A stretch of 64,000 nucleotides of DNA, from the NCBI GenBank assembly GCA_019914945.1, contig CM034104.1, positions 1,180,501 to 1,244,500 on the forward strand. Direction: 5' to 3'. The notes below the pieces were generated by a model, which saw only the letters and a list, made by a program, of their open reading frames with translations, had not been told where the DNA came from and made no database searches. Position numbers and translations under genes: made by a program. Positions 13,292-25,875 of this stretch are shown here, one piece after another; position 1 is the stretch's first letter, and every line of letters starts with the position of its first letter. Origin of the DNA: Typha latifolia. Taxonomy: Eukaryota > Streptophyta > Magnoliopsida > Poales > Typhaceae.

Positions 13292-14512
13292 ATGGCAGAA
13301 TTCGGCGACGGCAGACCGTGGCCTCCGGCGTCGCAATTCACGGGCGTCGAGAGCAACCCACCCAGCAACGTGGTCAGATCAGCCGTGGAAGAGTGGAAGA
13401 TGGAGGACTCGGCCAGGAAGAGCACATTGGTGCTTAGATCTCTAGGATGGCTTTTCTCCTTGCTTTCTCTCATTATCATGGCAGCAAATAAGAATGGTAA
13501 TGGTCAGAAGTATGATAAGTACAAAGAATACAAGTTGAGTCAACCAACCTCTCATAGAATATAAGCATTGGAGTGAATCATATGATCCTCCAAAGAGAAG
13601 AAATCATATAACTTGAATTGAATGGTGTTTGTAGGTATTGCTTGGGCATTGCAATTCTTTCTTTCATTTATTGTATGGTTCAGATGATCATCCAATTTCG
13701 CAAACTCAACACTGGAAGAGATTTGCTATCCAGAAGGGTGTTGGCATTTGTCAACTTTGTAGGGGATCAGGTGAGTGAATTCTGTTGAGGTATTTGCCTC
13801 AAAAGCTTTTAAGGTTTTGTTAAGCAATCAGTTTAACATGGTATCAGATCATCTTATAAAATCTAAATCTTATCACATTATACACCCATTGCTCTGTAAA
13901 GCCAATATTCTCTTCAGATTCCTAATGTCATTATTCGTATGTAGTTTGATCTTTTGGTCCAAAGGATGCAAGATATACATCTATATATACATATTAAGGA
14001 ACAGTGGGAAACGTGCATGATTTTGAACATAAATAGTGTAACCTTAGTAAAACTAATGAGCTAACTGCTGATAAATGAAATTAAGCCAAGATATGATGAG
14101 AAACAGGTCATCAACATGCAGGATTTCAAGATTATTCAATAAACAAGGGGAACAAAATGAAAGAAAATAATTAGTCCATGCACCATTCTTATACTCTGTC
14201 AAATAGATTTTTATTATGATTAAACTCTCATTTCAAGTTGATTACTTCAATTTGAGGAATTGTTGTACTTATCACCAGAAAAATGTTATATTAGAGGTGA
14301 AACATTGCAAAATTTTATAGGTCATTGCTTATCTATTGCTGTCGGCTATATCTGCGGCAATATCAGTTACAAATGGACTGCGAATTTGGGTCGATAACTC
14401 GTTCACAGACTTGAGTGCAGCATCCATTAGCATGGCCTTCTTCGCGTTCTTGGCCCTTGCTCTGTCCTCTCTAATATCTGGATATAATCTCTCAACCGAA
14501 ATCTATGTCTAG
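13292..14512 (+). CDS. CASP-like membrane protein
   Basis: Three exons, 13292-13533, 13635-13770 and 14321-14512, give 189 residues. The start MAEFGDGRPW is the first ATG in the frame. Hydrophobic segments lie at about 46-65, 82-101, 125-142 and 161-181: four membrane spans with both ends cytosolic, as in the CASP-like (MARVEL-related) family. The family's conserved Arg in span 1 (R49, VLRSLGW) and Asp in span 3 (D125, FVGDQVIAYLLLSA) are both present. The cytosolic N-terminus of about 45 residues is Pro-rich. True CASPs scaffold Casparian strips in the endodermis; most CASP-like proteins mark other plasma-membrane domains with unknown roles. I would place it near subfamily 4 but this needs a tree. 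A poly(A) signal AATAAA is at 14534-14539. Intron 2 carries a short retroelement-like piece. Confidence 0.9.
13782..13853 (+). mobile_element. possible Copia-type relic (short terminal piece plus primer-binding site) in CASP-like intron 2
   Basis: A 57-base stretch starting TGTTGAGG and ending AACA is followed directly by TGGTATCAGA at 13839-13848, the primer-binding-site core complementary to initiator tRNA-Met used by Copia-like elements. No second terminal repeat is visible, so it would be a truncated remnant. It sits inside the second intron of the CASP-like gene. Confidence 0.3.
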
Positions 14513-15051
14513 ATATTTCTTTCCCACAAAGACAATAAACCATTAAATTTACTTTCGAGGTTGTAATATCCCCAGGCATAGAGTTGTAAGTATGATCTTT
14601 TTTTTTCCTTCGCTGAATTTTGTGCTTTGTATTGCTTGTATTTAAAAAAGCTCATTGTTGTTGGCCAATGTGCACATTGTTTTAGCATCTGCTATAGCTT
14701 CTCCTTTATTAGATATACAAGAGTAGCTAGTTATGTTTTAAGGAAAGCTACAATGATTCTCAATTGGTTTTAATGAAGGGTTTGGCTTATCAGAGAGATC
14801 AAATGGTTGTTCTAAGGTGCCCCCTATTGGAAAAATGATATCTTTTAAAGTCGATAGGCAAATTAAAAGTTAAAATTAGTCGTCGTTGATAAGCCCATGA
14901 CTAATGACAGATGAGCCAAGTAATGAAATTAGCTCATTTCATAACAAATAAACAAACAAGCATCTCTTAATTAATATGCTGCCCCTCAAAAGGAGGTCTA
15001 AAAGAATAAGTCTAGAAAGGCATTTACTGACATGTTTAGACTAATTCCTCG

Positions 15052-15080
15052 ACAACAACAACAACAACAACAACAACAAA
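15052..15080. repeat. (CAA)n microsatellite
   Basis: About nine uninterrupted ACA/CAA units. Confidence 0.9.
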
Positions 15081-15598
15081 TTAGTACCCGTTCTTAAAGT
15101 TAATAATACTAGGTCAGCCTAAACTTGACTAGACAGTTATCAGTTGAAGGATGGACTAATGGCCAGGCAGAGCATAAATTTTGAGCACCCAGGTCAACTC
15201 TAACAAAGCTGAGCATGGATCTTTTTGGTCATAATGCAGGGATATAACTACAGATTTGTGTTCTTGTTTTGGGTTTTATACCCTTAAACATAGTCTTACC
15301 TCAGTTATCTAAGAGTTCTATACAAGATATTAACATCATTAAATATGAAGATATATGGTTGGTGGTACACAAGTGCAGCAGATGGCTAATGTGGGAACCA
15401 TAATAGACCTTAATGGAAGCTTCCTAAGTTCCTACTGGGTCAATGGAGTAGGAATTGACAAACTAAAGGTGGAACCTTTCAAATGACCCGATCTTTTTGT
15501 TTGTATTTAAGTCATATTCTCTTTGATTCGGGATCGTTAAAGATTCTTTATAAATTTTATGCCATCCATGCATAATTCTGTACATTAGTCTCTAGAGC

Positions 15599-15772
15599 GT
15601 TGTTTGGTTTAAGACTAAGCCTCGAACTCAATTAGTTAAACTTATTTATTAGTCTTAATTTTTAAAAAATAAATTTAATAAGATTTAAAAAATATTTAAT
15701 TACTGAACTAATTTATGGGTCTCTAAACCAGTTCACGAAAAGTCTCTAAACTCAAAACAAATAAAATCTAGG
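15599..15772. repeat. MITE-like element, copy 1
   Basis: Begins GTTGTTTGGTTTAAGACTA, has an AT-rich centre, and contains TTTAATTACTGAAC, then TCTAAACTCAAAACAAATAAAATCT at the end. A sibling with the same order of motifs lies at 19441-19620. The end, read in reverse complement, is imperfectly like the start (TTTTGAGTTTAGA versus TTTGGTTTAAGACTA). Confidence 0.5.
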
Positions 15773-16221
15773 CTATCTGGAAACAGTCATAGGAATAAGT
15801 TCATCCTTGTATGGTGGAGGTTGATTCCTATTGACTTATTTTCCTACCTCCAATAGCCATTCAAATGCATTCAAACGCAACAGAATGAAACACATCATGC
15901 TACTGTATGACAAAAGTATTATTGGCTTTGTAAAAGGAATCTAAGATCTCTCTCAGAATCATATAAAATAGAAAAAAGAAAATACATTTATTCAAAACTC
16001 CAACTTGTTTTCCTCTTTCCCATCCTAATCTTTCAGAGTAATGGGTGTGAGAGAGACCAGGCATCTAGCTGCACTTGGCCAAGAAAAAAAAATGAACAAA
16101 TTAGTTCGTGTCATCTATATCCCTCCACAAGTACACTAAAATCCTAGTAAAAAGAATCTACAACAAGAATTATGATTAGTAGAAATCAACTGTCTCCAAA
16201 GTTGTCTTCTTCCAACTAACT

Positions 16222-18619
16222 TCAGCCTAGCAATGACTGGAGAAACATATCATCTTTAGGCTCTTCCTTTGCTCTGGAGAAGATTCCATCTATGTTCCTT
16301 TGCTGCTGCTGCTGCTGCTGCTGCTGATTCATGTAGGAATACATTTGATTGTCATATCCAGAGAATCCATAATTCCCTGATGCTTGCAGCATATCGGTGG
16401 CGAATTGATTGCCACTAATAGGCGCATTCGATCTTTCGCTGAAGAAAGTGTTGGTAGTCATTTGGTTAGCATGGTTCGGTATAGCGGATGGCCTTATCGC
16501 CATCATAAGGTTATTGCTGTTGTTATTGTTGTCAAATGGAGGTCTGTTGGCCATATGACTGCTGCTACCGCGAGCAGCAGGAACATCATGGTTATGCTTC
16601 CCTTCGTAGGTCGTGATCACCGCCCTAAGATCATGGGATGCCCTCTCCACATGCTTTCGGACTGGGCAACCGGGGGTGGTGCATTTGTAGTAGCTTCTGC
16701 AAGTAACAAGAACCATAAGAATGTGAGAACAAATCCTTCAATGAGAAGAAGAGCTCTATATTAGTTTTAACCATCATACTAATTTTATGAGAAGTATATT
16801 ACTAACAAAAGAGTTCCATATGATAAATTAGTGCTAGTGTGATGAAGTCTTTTGAATTTATGGAATACTATGTTCAATTCCAATGCAACAATACTTGCCT
16901 AGGATTGGGGTTGCCCTTCACCACCTTCTGCCCATATTTTCTCCACCGGTAGCCATCATCGAGGATATCAATATCGCTCGTCGTTTGGACCACCACTCTA
17001 GGCTCTCTCACTGTTCTATTGCCCGAAGCCGAGATCCCTTCACCATTGCCTTCACTCTTCCTGATAGAATGAAACCAATGCATTGTATTAGATGTCATCA
17101 TTCTACACGAAGTAATGAATTCTACAAGTCCATTTGGCAAAATTAAATGCTTACCATCTCTTAGCGTCAGGCTCATTTTCATTAAAATCATCACCCAGAT
17201 TAGTCCTCTGTGAGCTCATTTCGATCTCATCATCGCCGTAGGAGATCGAAGAGTTCTCGGGTGTCGCAACTGAGTCCACCGGCGTGCCATATGAATGTTC
17301 AGATACTTCATTAGCAATGGATGCTTGAACTACTTGAGCGGAAGCAGAATTCCTTCTGGTGGATTGAGGCTTTGGGTGGTTGTGGCTTCCCTTGTAGACA
17401 ATCTCTGTGATCTGCCCATCGACGTTTCTTTCGACCTTCTTCTTCGTCGTGCAACTAGGATAGGTGCACTTGTAATAGCTTCTTGGATTCTCACTTCCTT
17501 TCACTTGCTTCTGCCCATACTTCCTCCAGTTGTATCCATCATCTGATTTCCTCTGTTCTCTTAGAGTCTGAGCTGCTTGAATAGAAGGATTGTATCCTGT
17601 AGTTGGGTTGGTTTGAAAACTAGGAATCTCCGGCGAGTTTGTTCGAATCGGAGCGACGGATTCAACTTTGATGTTGTTATCGTTGTTGGGCATTTGATAG
17701 CTCCATGGTTGTTGATGAGTTCTGTAGGCTTCCTCCTATATTAGCAGATAGGACATATTAGACTTGGTCCAATTTGAAACCAGAGAATTGGAGATACAAC
17801 AAGATGAAAAAGGCATGAATTATACCGATGAGATTGCCGTCGAAGAAGTCTGGAAAGAAGACTGCTGCGCGTTTTCTTTCGCCGCTTGTTGAGTCTGAAA
17901 AGAGAATTCCGAGTAGATATTTTGTTCATCTTTGATGCCTTGCTGATAACTCGAAGAAGTGCCTCTCCAGTTGAAGGTTTGAGTAGGAAAACTCCCAGTA
18001 GTCGGAGAAGGAAACATCTATAAGAGAATTAAAACATAAACATAGTTAGCCAAACGAGTTTTATGCTCAAGTACTGCTTTCTGGTTCACGATTAGATTAA
18101 ATCATTAAGTAGATGATACTAGGAAATTAAGGGAAAGACAATCAGGAGTGTGAACTCATGAAAATTACTTAGAAATTTGCCTCAAGCTATTCATGGTGAT
18201 AATAGGATAACATAACATCAATAAATCCTTGAATTAGGTGTATGTTAAGGAAATCAACGTTTAGCCCTTTTGTACTACTACATCAGAGAATTAGAAAGTA
18301 GCTCATAACAAATGATCAAAAAGGCGTAAACATCTCAACAACTTACATTAGAATTGACAAACATAGGTGAATCCAACAGCTCAGCAGGGCTAAGCCCAGA
18401 TGGTATTGCAAAGTAAGAGGAAGGAGAGATAGGAGGAGGGGAAAGGGGCAGTAAAGAAGGAGTATTAGACTTGAACTTTGGCAACACTGCTCCATTCTTT
18501 CCTCCACTTCCTTCGCCACCGCCGTCTCCGGTGAGGAGCTCGGAGAACAAAGAACTAGAGAAGGAGAAGTTCGGCATAGAATTAGCCGATGTATCTAAGC
18601 TCCCTGTGGAAGAAGCCAT
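16222..18619 (-). CDS. WRKY33: group I WRKY transcription factor, WRKY33-like
   Basis: Five exons on the minus strand: 18619-18347, 18017-17826, 17735-17155, 17060-16899 and 16696-16222. They join in phase to 560 residues. Two WRKY domains are complete: WRKYGQK at 225-231, followed by YYKCTYPSC and HNH, and WRKYGQK at 388-394, followed by YYKCTTPGC and HNH, both of the C-X4-C...H-X-H zinc type. This defines group I. The N-terminus carries five Ser-Pro sites (Ser60, 65, 77, 84 and 95) in the SP-cluster context of WRKY33-type factors, which MAP kinases phosphorylate in immunity. The intron splitting the second domain (at the NPR|SYYKC Arg codon) has a GC donor, AG|GCAAGT at 16898. A nine-Gln run is encoded by a CTG/CAG tract at about 16301-16326. 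The protein should bind W-boxes (TTGAC) in the nucleus. Orthology to WRKY33 rather than WRKY25/26 is my inference. Confidence 0.94.
16301..16326 (-). repeat. coding (CAG)n microsatellite, polyGln in the WRKY protein
   Basis: CTG repeats on the plus strand encode nine consecutive Gln residues near the C-terminus of the WRKY factor. Confidence 0.85.
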
Positions 18620-18869
18620 AGGGACTAGAAGAGATGCAAAGAGGAGAAGAAGAGAGAAGAGGTCTAAAAGAGATATGGGTGTTGATATTTTACGAGTTAG
18701 AAGGTTAATACATAGAATGGAGCTCAAGATTGTTATGTGTGCATGAGGGATTAGAGAGAGAGAGAAGGAGAGATGGGAGAGGAGGAATGGTGTACGTAGG
18801 AGACCAGCAAGGAAATGGAGGTGAAGAGAGCAAAGAGAACTCCCCATGGAGATATAAGGGAACGAAGGT

Positions 18870-19090
18870 TTGACCATTGACTGGTCAAATCTCGTGGGTC
18901 TGACTGGCGGCTGGGTTTCTTTGACTGCGGAGGAAGTCCTCGGTTCGACTCGCAATGTGACCCCGGAAGAGACTCTGTCATCTGATTGGTTCAGCTTAGG
19001 GAGAGGGTTCTGTTCCGTGGTGCGGTATCGGTGCCTCTGATGTTTCATTGCATATTTGCTTGCTGACGTCACGACATTTTTCCATTGACT
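18870..19090 (-). promoter_or_regulatory. W-box cluster upstream of the WRKY gene
   Basis: TTGAC-core W-boxes: TTGACC 18870-18875, TTGACT 18877-18882, GGTCAA (inverted) 18883-18888, TTGACT 18921-18926 and TTGACT 19085-19090. The first three sit within 19 bases. They lie about 250-470 bases before the WRKY start codon. W-boxes in WRKY33 promoters are known to support WRKY-dependent and self regulation; here this is inferred. Confidence 0.6.
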
Positions 19091-19440
19091 TCTTCTAACA
19101 GAAGTGAAGTTACGAAAGTACCCCCAATTAGATAGCGCCAAGGAGGAAAGCTTGGATACCGGGTAACTTCCCCGGTCCAAAAATGAAACTATTAAATTAC
19201 AACTTGATGGACGGACGGGATTTATTTGTTTCGGAATCTTGGGGCTGCAATTTGATAATAATATACTTGGAACAAGTCCTCGTAGCAAAGCTCGTGCCGT
19301 GCACGTGCTATCCTGAAACGTGGCGTTGCAAACGAGACCTGAAGCCTTCTCTATTTTGTCTCCTCCTGGTTCTGGCGGACGTGTGCTTTTTAGCTGCCCC
19401 TGGGCTCTGGGGATAAATATGGTTGAATAGTGTTATAAGG

Positions 19441-19620
19441 TATTGTTTGGTTTGAGACTAGCTCCAAACGTTATTAGTTAATTTTTTTTTTAATTTTAAT
19501 TTTTTAAATAATAATTTTATTTTAATATAAAAATAATAAAAATATATTTGATTACTGAACGAGTTTAGAAATCTCCGAATTATGAGGAGACTCTAAACCC
19601 AAAATAAATAAGGTCTAAAC
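19441..19620. repeat. MITE-like element, copy 2
   Basis: Starts TATTGTTTGGTTTGAGACTA, has an AT-rich centre with TTTGATTACTGAACGAGTTT, and ends CTCTAAACCCAAAATAAATA then AGGTCTAAAC. Same motif order as 15599-15772. Imperfect terminal inverted repeats. Probably a small non-autonomous DNA transposon family. Confidence 0.5.
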
Positions 19621-21285
19621 GACTAAATGAGCTACAGTATGTTTGGAGTTCATAATTTGCTTCGGATAAGCTATTACAAATGAAAGAACTTGAATTTGAA
19701 ATGTAAATATAAAATTTTCTCAGAGTTTATAGAATTTGTAAGTATTTTGTTGAGACTGAAGCAATAAACCAACTATTTATATGGATAGTAAACAGTGAGC
19801 ACCAGTGGCGGAGACAAGATTTGTTTTGTGGAGGCCAAAAACATCAACTCACTGTTAAGTCATGGAAAATGACATATTTTTGCGATTATTATTTTCTTAT
19901 TTATTTTCTAAATTTATGTGATAGTTAGATACTCTAATTTTCAACCAAAAAATTGGAGATTTTTAGGTCAAGTTATTGACCAAGTTTTTTTTTTCTTAAT
20001 TTTTACTCATCGTCTATTTAATAATTGGCATAACAACCTGACAATAATAATAGTGAAATTCAAATCTAAGTATCATGTATTTTTGTCGACGAAAATACAT
20101 AATCTTATAAAGATTAGTAATCATAAAAGTAATAGTTGCTAAATTTTAAGCATCTCTTTCTCTTATGTAATCTATTACAATTATATTATAGTAGTTGTTG
20201 TTGTATTTTAGAATAAATTCTTTAACAAATTTATATAATCTAGGTGGACCCATTTATAAGGAGGGAATAGGAAAAGTCGTGCGGATGAGATTTTTCTCTC
20301 CTGGGGAAACGTCGATCATAAATATTAGATAAATATTAGGGAAATGAATGATGATGGCTCAGCTATGACGATACGGATGCAGCTGGTAGAATATACTAGC
20401 AAGGATTGATCATAAAGAAGAATCATAGAAACACGTAGGAAAGCTACACCTATCCATAAGAAGTTTCTATTGATTAAGATGACAAAATTATGATTACGAA
20501 TCAACAGCCCAAAAAGAAATTTTATCCTATAAGGAATAACTTTATCTTAAAAAATATAATGTTATTAAAATATTTACAATTTCTTATATTTATTTGTTCC
20601 CAAATTTCTTATTTTATAATTTAAAAGAGAAAGTTTGATTTGGTTAAAATAGTATATATATTATTTTATCTTTGAACAAATATTGAATTGGATAATGTAT
20701 TGGTTTATTAATATTATACTAATTTTTTTTAAATGTACTTATTTTCATGGAATAATAAGTTATTGAATTTTATACTTTTTAAGTTTGAATTTTATTTATT
20801 TAGTGTAAAATAAAAAAATTGTTTTAAAAAAAATATATACACTTACGTTTACGAATTTACTGAAATAATATTTATTAATTATTAGTATTAGCATTAGTAT
20901 TAGTATTATATGATGTGAGCATTATGTGTATCGACTTGATTTCTGGGGGTGCGATCCGATGCGTGATTGATTGCCAAACAGGAAATAGTAGGGTTAGTAA
21001 TGGGTTTACATGTAATGCAACGGACACTTCCTGCACAAACAATACTGAGAAAGATGCTCTGGCCTTCCACCACGTATTAGTCGTTATTGGTTCAAAGTAC
21101 ACCATTTCTGTGGTTTTTTGGAGAACCGTCTCGGCATCTCTTATGGGTAAATTAATTTACGAATAATTACAAATTCTGGAGCTCTCATTCTCAGCAAAGA
21201 GAAGGAATGGAGAAATGCAATGGTGAGTGATAATGACTCCAATATGTTACAGGGTTGCCCAGATTTGGAAGGAAATGAGGTTTTG

Positions 21286-24200
21286 TTATGCAAACACCTC
21301 TTGTGACTGCTGCTTCCATACTTCACTGCGTTCTTGTTCAACCTGCCACATCGTAAGTAATCAGTTACCGAATGCATTCAATAAGTACTCATGAAGTACT
21401 CTACTCGGTCAGATAAAAATAAGCATTTAAAGTAACTAAAAAGGATTTTGTCCAAAAAAAAGTAACTAAAAATGAATCTATTGGTAGAGTAAATAGGAAG
21501 ACTCCGCAATATGGTATCTATGCAGTAACTATAACAAGATAATGTGAGAATTGGCCCAAGAACCTTTATCAGTTGGGTAAACAAATCTTTTGGGCAAAGA
21601 GATGGACTATACCTGGAGAGGTTTATCAATCCATCGGATAAAACATCCCCGGGCTTCAATGTGTTCAAGAAGAGGTTGAGATATCAAGGATCTGAATGAT
21701 GAGTGAAGGCTCACTTTTGTTAAACCTCTACATGCCAACAGCGCTGCTGCTAAGCCATTTGGTGACAGTCCCACCAAATGAAAAATAGTTATGTTCTGTA
21801 GACAGCTTATGCTGGCAAGCGCTAAAAGCCCCACATCAGTCACCGAACAGTACGACAGGTTTATCTGCAAAGGCAAAAGGAACACAATTAAGAAATGCAG
21901 AACCGTCTTAAAGTAGGCTTGAACAACAGAGGACACCAACAAGTACCTGACGGAGATTATGAGAGAAGCGGGCAATTTGAAGCATTGCAGCATCACTGAT
22001 ATCATAGCATTTCTTGATATCAAGCTTGTTAATTTGCCAGCATCCCATAGAAATAGCTGAGAGACCAGCAGATGAGACCCGATGACAACCTCGAATCTCT
22101 AGTGTGCTCAACTTTGAGCATTTTGACAATGATCTTAGAGACTCATCTGTTATTTCTGTACAATATGCTAAATTAATAGTTTGCAACACAGGGCAACCAT
22201 GACCTATCTCAACAACACCCTTGTCAGTTATTCCAACCGACCTGAAACAATAAAACATCAGTTAGACCAACCAATGCAGTCAGGGGATATCTTGGGACAG
22301 TTAGATACCACCCATGCAAATAAAGGAATTATACCAAAGCAGGGTTTTCAAAATATCATGCGCAAAGTAGTAACTCTTCATACAATCCAAAAGCCTTTCC
22401 ACCAGTTATCTCAAACTAAAAGATCGTTTTAAGACTTAAAAGAACAATAACAATTCCTCTCTGTAATTTGCAACATGGCTTTAACTTCCACATTTTCTGG
22501 CTAGCCTGTTTCCAAAGCTTTTTCTTCATAAAAGCATTTGTGAAATCAATAAGTTTTTCATCAGATTATCTCTTTGATCACAATCTAGCTGACAAATTCT
22601 AAAGACAATTATTCTGGTGCCGCTTTCAACAAAATGAGGAAACCACAGAAGGAAACTGCAGTTTTGAATATTCACGAACCTGTACAAATCAAGCTCTTGC
22701 AGTTCTGAGCAAGACTTCCCCAGAGTGATGAGGCCTTCATCACTAATCTTCAAGCATATACCAATTTTTAAGCTAGAAAGTTTGTGACACCCTGAGATAG
22801 CTTTCAATCCTGCATAACAAATATACAATGATCAATTGCGATTCATCAGGAAGGTATTAATAATCTGAAAGTACGTAAGATAAGAACCTTCATCGTCCAA
22901 ATCATTATCAGTAAGGTCCAGTTCCTCCAAGAGATGACAGCGGCGTCCAATTAGACAAAACCCCTTAGAAGAAACCTGGCTACAAGATTCCATCCTCAAA
23001 GACGTAAGTGAAGTGCATGAGCTAGTTATGCTGGCTAATGAAACATCACTTATGTTGCGACAGCATGTAATGTCTAATTTCATCAAGTCCTTGTGTTTTG
23101 TCACAATGAGAGAAAGGCCCTCGTCTGTCACTCCTGAGCACTTGCTTAAGCTCAGCTCCCTCAAAGATATAGAACAACTTGCAATTGATCTTAGACCAGC
23201 TGACGTGACCTGACAACCATCTAACTTGAGAGTTTGCAACTTGGAGAGCTTCTCTATGCTGTTGGAAATGGAATGACTAACCTGCATCACCATCAATACG
23301 GAATATGTGTCAGGATTGTCAGATTTTTTCTCTTTCTTCTGATCTTAATTATTGCACGAAGTATAATACTTACAGAACAGTGGTATGCAAAAGTTAGTTG
23401 GCGCAGACCTGGGGCTCTACTTAACATGTAAGATAATCCAACATGAGTGACATGCTGACAATTTGACATATCAAGTACCTGTATGCAAGCAAAAGTTAAA
23501 GTCAAGCTGAAAACCATAATTTTACAAGAAAGTAGTTAATACATGCTTGTATTGATCTCAACAAGATTGTACTTCTTGTTATATCTACATAACATGACTA
23601 AGCTATTTATTTGAACGGATCATGAATACAGAGACCAGCTATACGTAGAGGAGGATGGTGTTATAGCTTGACAGCCAACATCAAGAATTTCTCAAGAAAA
23701 CTATGTTTTGCATAATTTGGAATAACCCATTACTTAATAACAAAAAGTACATATTGACACTAGTCACACAATTAATTTGATTGTCTTCTCCATCTAGCGC
23801 AGTTTGAAGCATCTAATAGTCAACTCAAAGTTGAACTATTCATTTCTTCGATATGCTAATATCTAAGAGGCATATGTAAATTTGCTCTCGAAATACCTTA
23901 TATCAGAAAAGGAAAAAGAAAACAAATCAGATAATCCTTTGGGCAGAATCTTTTAGACCAGTTACAAGATTACAATGAACAAGAACATCTACTACCCCAT
24001 CATTTACAAGAAATAAAGAGCTCGGAATATCTATAAGGAAGATATTGCCCTCTAAACTGGTATTAATTAGATAATTTACCTCCAGTGACTTGCATCCTTG
24101 TTTAACACTCTTGAGGGCCTTATCATCAATACCAAGGCATCCTACTAAAGCCAAATCTTCAAGATATGGTAGTTGCAAGATAGCTGGAAGGCAATTATGC

Positions 24201-25081
24201 GTGATCTGTAAAGTCAGAAACAAAAGATATTAATTTAAAGCTGTGATTTTGTTTCTTATATTCTTTCATCCAAAATAATTGAAAAGCAAAAAAAAATTTG
24301 ACCTTTTGATACTGCGCCTAAGACATCAAAAACTTACCGTCGTGTACGAGATATCCAAACACTGAAGCTTCCTACACTTCACTGCAACCAAACCTACCCC
24401 CAAATCTGTCACCCCCAAGCACCACTTCAAGCAAAGCAACCTCAAATTCGAACACCCGACCGCGATGCACCCGATCCCCATATCCGTCACCATCTTACAC
24501 CGTGCCAGCCACAGCCGTTCAAGATTCCTCGCCCTCCCGATCGCCGCCGCTGCCGCATCGCTCAGATCCATCGCATTCGATAGGTCGATCTCCACCAACG
24601 CAGCACAGCTCAGCGCGAGTCTCTCGATCCCCGCGTACGAGAACGACCTAGACTGCGAGAGATCGATCGAACGGAGCGACAACCGGAGAAAGCGAGCAAT
24701 GTAAGCGAGAGCTGCGTCGCTCACGCGAGGGCAGAGAGAGAGGTCGAGGTGGGAGACGGAGGAGTACCGCGAGAGCACAGCCGGGAGGAGATCGGAGCGG
24801 AGCGGGCGAAGCGTCCGGCGATGACTGGATTCGATGGCGTGGAAGGAGCGGGAGACAAGGGAGAAGGACTTCTTGTCGAGGGGGTTCTGGTCGAGGCGAT
24901 CAAGGATCAAGAACACGACCCCCTCTGCCAAGGACTCGAAGTGGTTAACACTCATCTCATCTTCCATGCATAGCCTCTGCTTCTTGGATCTGGAGTGAGA
25001 GCACGAGATCGTATACGACCTCTTGGAGAATAGATCCAGCGTTTGGGGAGCTCTTCCGCAGCAATCGCTGATCTCTTCCAT
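21286..25081 (-). CDS. FBL3: F-box/LRR-repeat protein, FBL3 (RAE1) type
   Basis: Eight exons on the minus strand: 25081-24338, 24205-24080, 23478-23374, 23281-22888, 22809-22680, 22241-21947, 21864-21613 and 21342-21286. They join in phase to 700 residues. The F-box lies at about 46-92 (SLAEGVVFLILDRL...FSLVSRSFHAIESSHR). It is followed by some 18-20 cysteine-containing leucine-rich repeats of the LDLSxCxxVTDxGL type (for example LWLARCKMVTDMGI and LDITCCRNISDVSL). The C-terminus, IEARGCFIRWIDK then a short exon ending EVWKQQSQEVFA, matches the FBL3 family. This is the substrate receptor of an SCF ubiquitin ligase: the F-box binds the Skp1/ASK adaptor and the LRR horseshoe binds the target. 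In Arabidopsis, FBL3 (RAE1) degrades STOP1, the aluminium/low-pH response factor. Same target here is inference. It is slightly longer than the Arabidopsis protein. Confidence 0.93.
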
Positions 25082-25806
25082 GGAAGGCGAGGTGCGAACT
25101 GTGATAAGGATTTCTAGAGTTGGCGTTTAAGCGATAACAATGGAGGAAGAGGAAGAGGAAGAGGAAGCGGGGAGGTGGAGGAAAGGAGATAACCGAAAAC
25201 CGAAAACCGTGGGGGAGTTTTAAGAGGAGGAAGAAGAAGGTGAGATTCCAAATTACTAAAATAACCTTCAGCGGTATTATCCCCAAGTTACTAGAATGTC
25301 CTCGGGCCACAGCAAGCGGGGCATGGATGGGTGCGGGTAGGATCGTAATTAGAGGGGTTACAGGTACAGTACGGAAGGACAAGGATGAAGGTCAGTATGG
25401 GAAAGAAGGGGGAAACAATGATATGTGGGGAGGGGAGTATATGGGGGAAGGAAGGACAGGGCGCGAGTGCGGACAAGTACGAAACGGTGTAGCGCTTGCT
25501 ACTTTGGAAAAGTCGCCGGGAGATTATCAGAATAATATCAAAAAGAATCTGGATTAGAGAGATCTTAGACACACCCCAGGTGAGATTACCACCCTGTCTG
25601 TTTGGGCTGTACACTGAATTCATAACGGTAGTTCAATAGGACATCCAATTCAGATAAGTTCCCCACAGTTAAATCAAATAAATACAGACTGTAATTTATA
25701 AATTATTTATATATTATATATAATATAGGGTGTTAAATGTAAAATTTTGAAACCGAAGAGGTGAAAGAGAGAGAGGTGAGCACATCTAAAAAGAAAACAA
25801 AGTGGA

Positions 25807-25810
<4 letters not shown>

Positions 25811-25872
<62 letters not shown>
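25811..25872. repeat. (AG)n microsatellite
   Basis: About 31 uninterrupted AG units. Confidence 0.95.

Positions 25873-25875
<3 letters not shown>

Larger units (their letters stand above)
14513..16221. other. intergenic between convergent CASP-like and WRKY genes
   Basis: Contains the 3' ends of both genes, a (CAA)n run and an MITE-like copy (both listed separately). No coding sequence recognised. Confidence 0.6.
18620..21285. other. intergenic: WRKY promoter, MITE-like copy, AT-rich DNA
   Basis: 18620-19150 is the WRKY leader and promoter. An MITE-like copy lies at 19441-19620. Near 19803 a CAGTGGCGGAGACAAGATTT sequence recalls hAT-type element ends. From 20100 to 20900 the DNA is very AT-rich. 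No gene found. Confidence 0.55.

Noticed and set aside
18940..18965. GGTTCGACTC resembling a tRNA T-arm
   Set aside because: No matching acceptor, D-arm or anticodon stem could be arranged around it.
18335..19288. Long 317-codon minus frame ending in WRKY exon 1
   Set aside because: Upstream part has no similarity and runs through the promoter with W-boxes; the WRKY33-type start MASSTGSLD at 18619 is a natural beginning.
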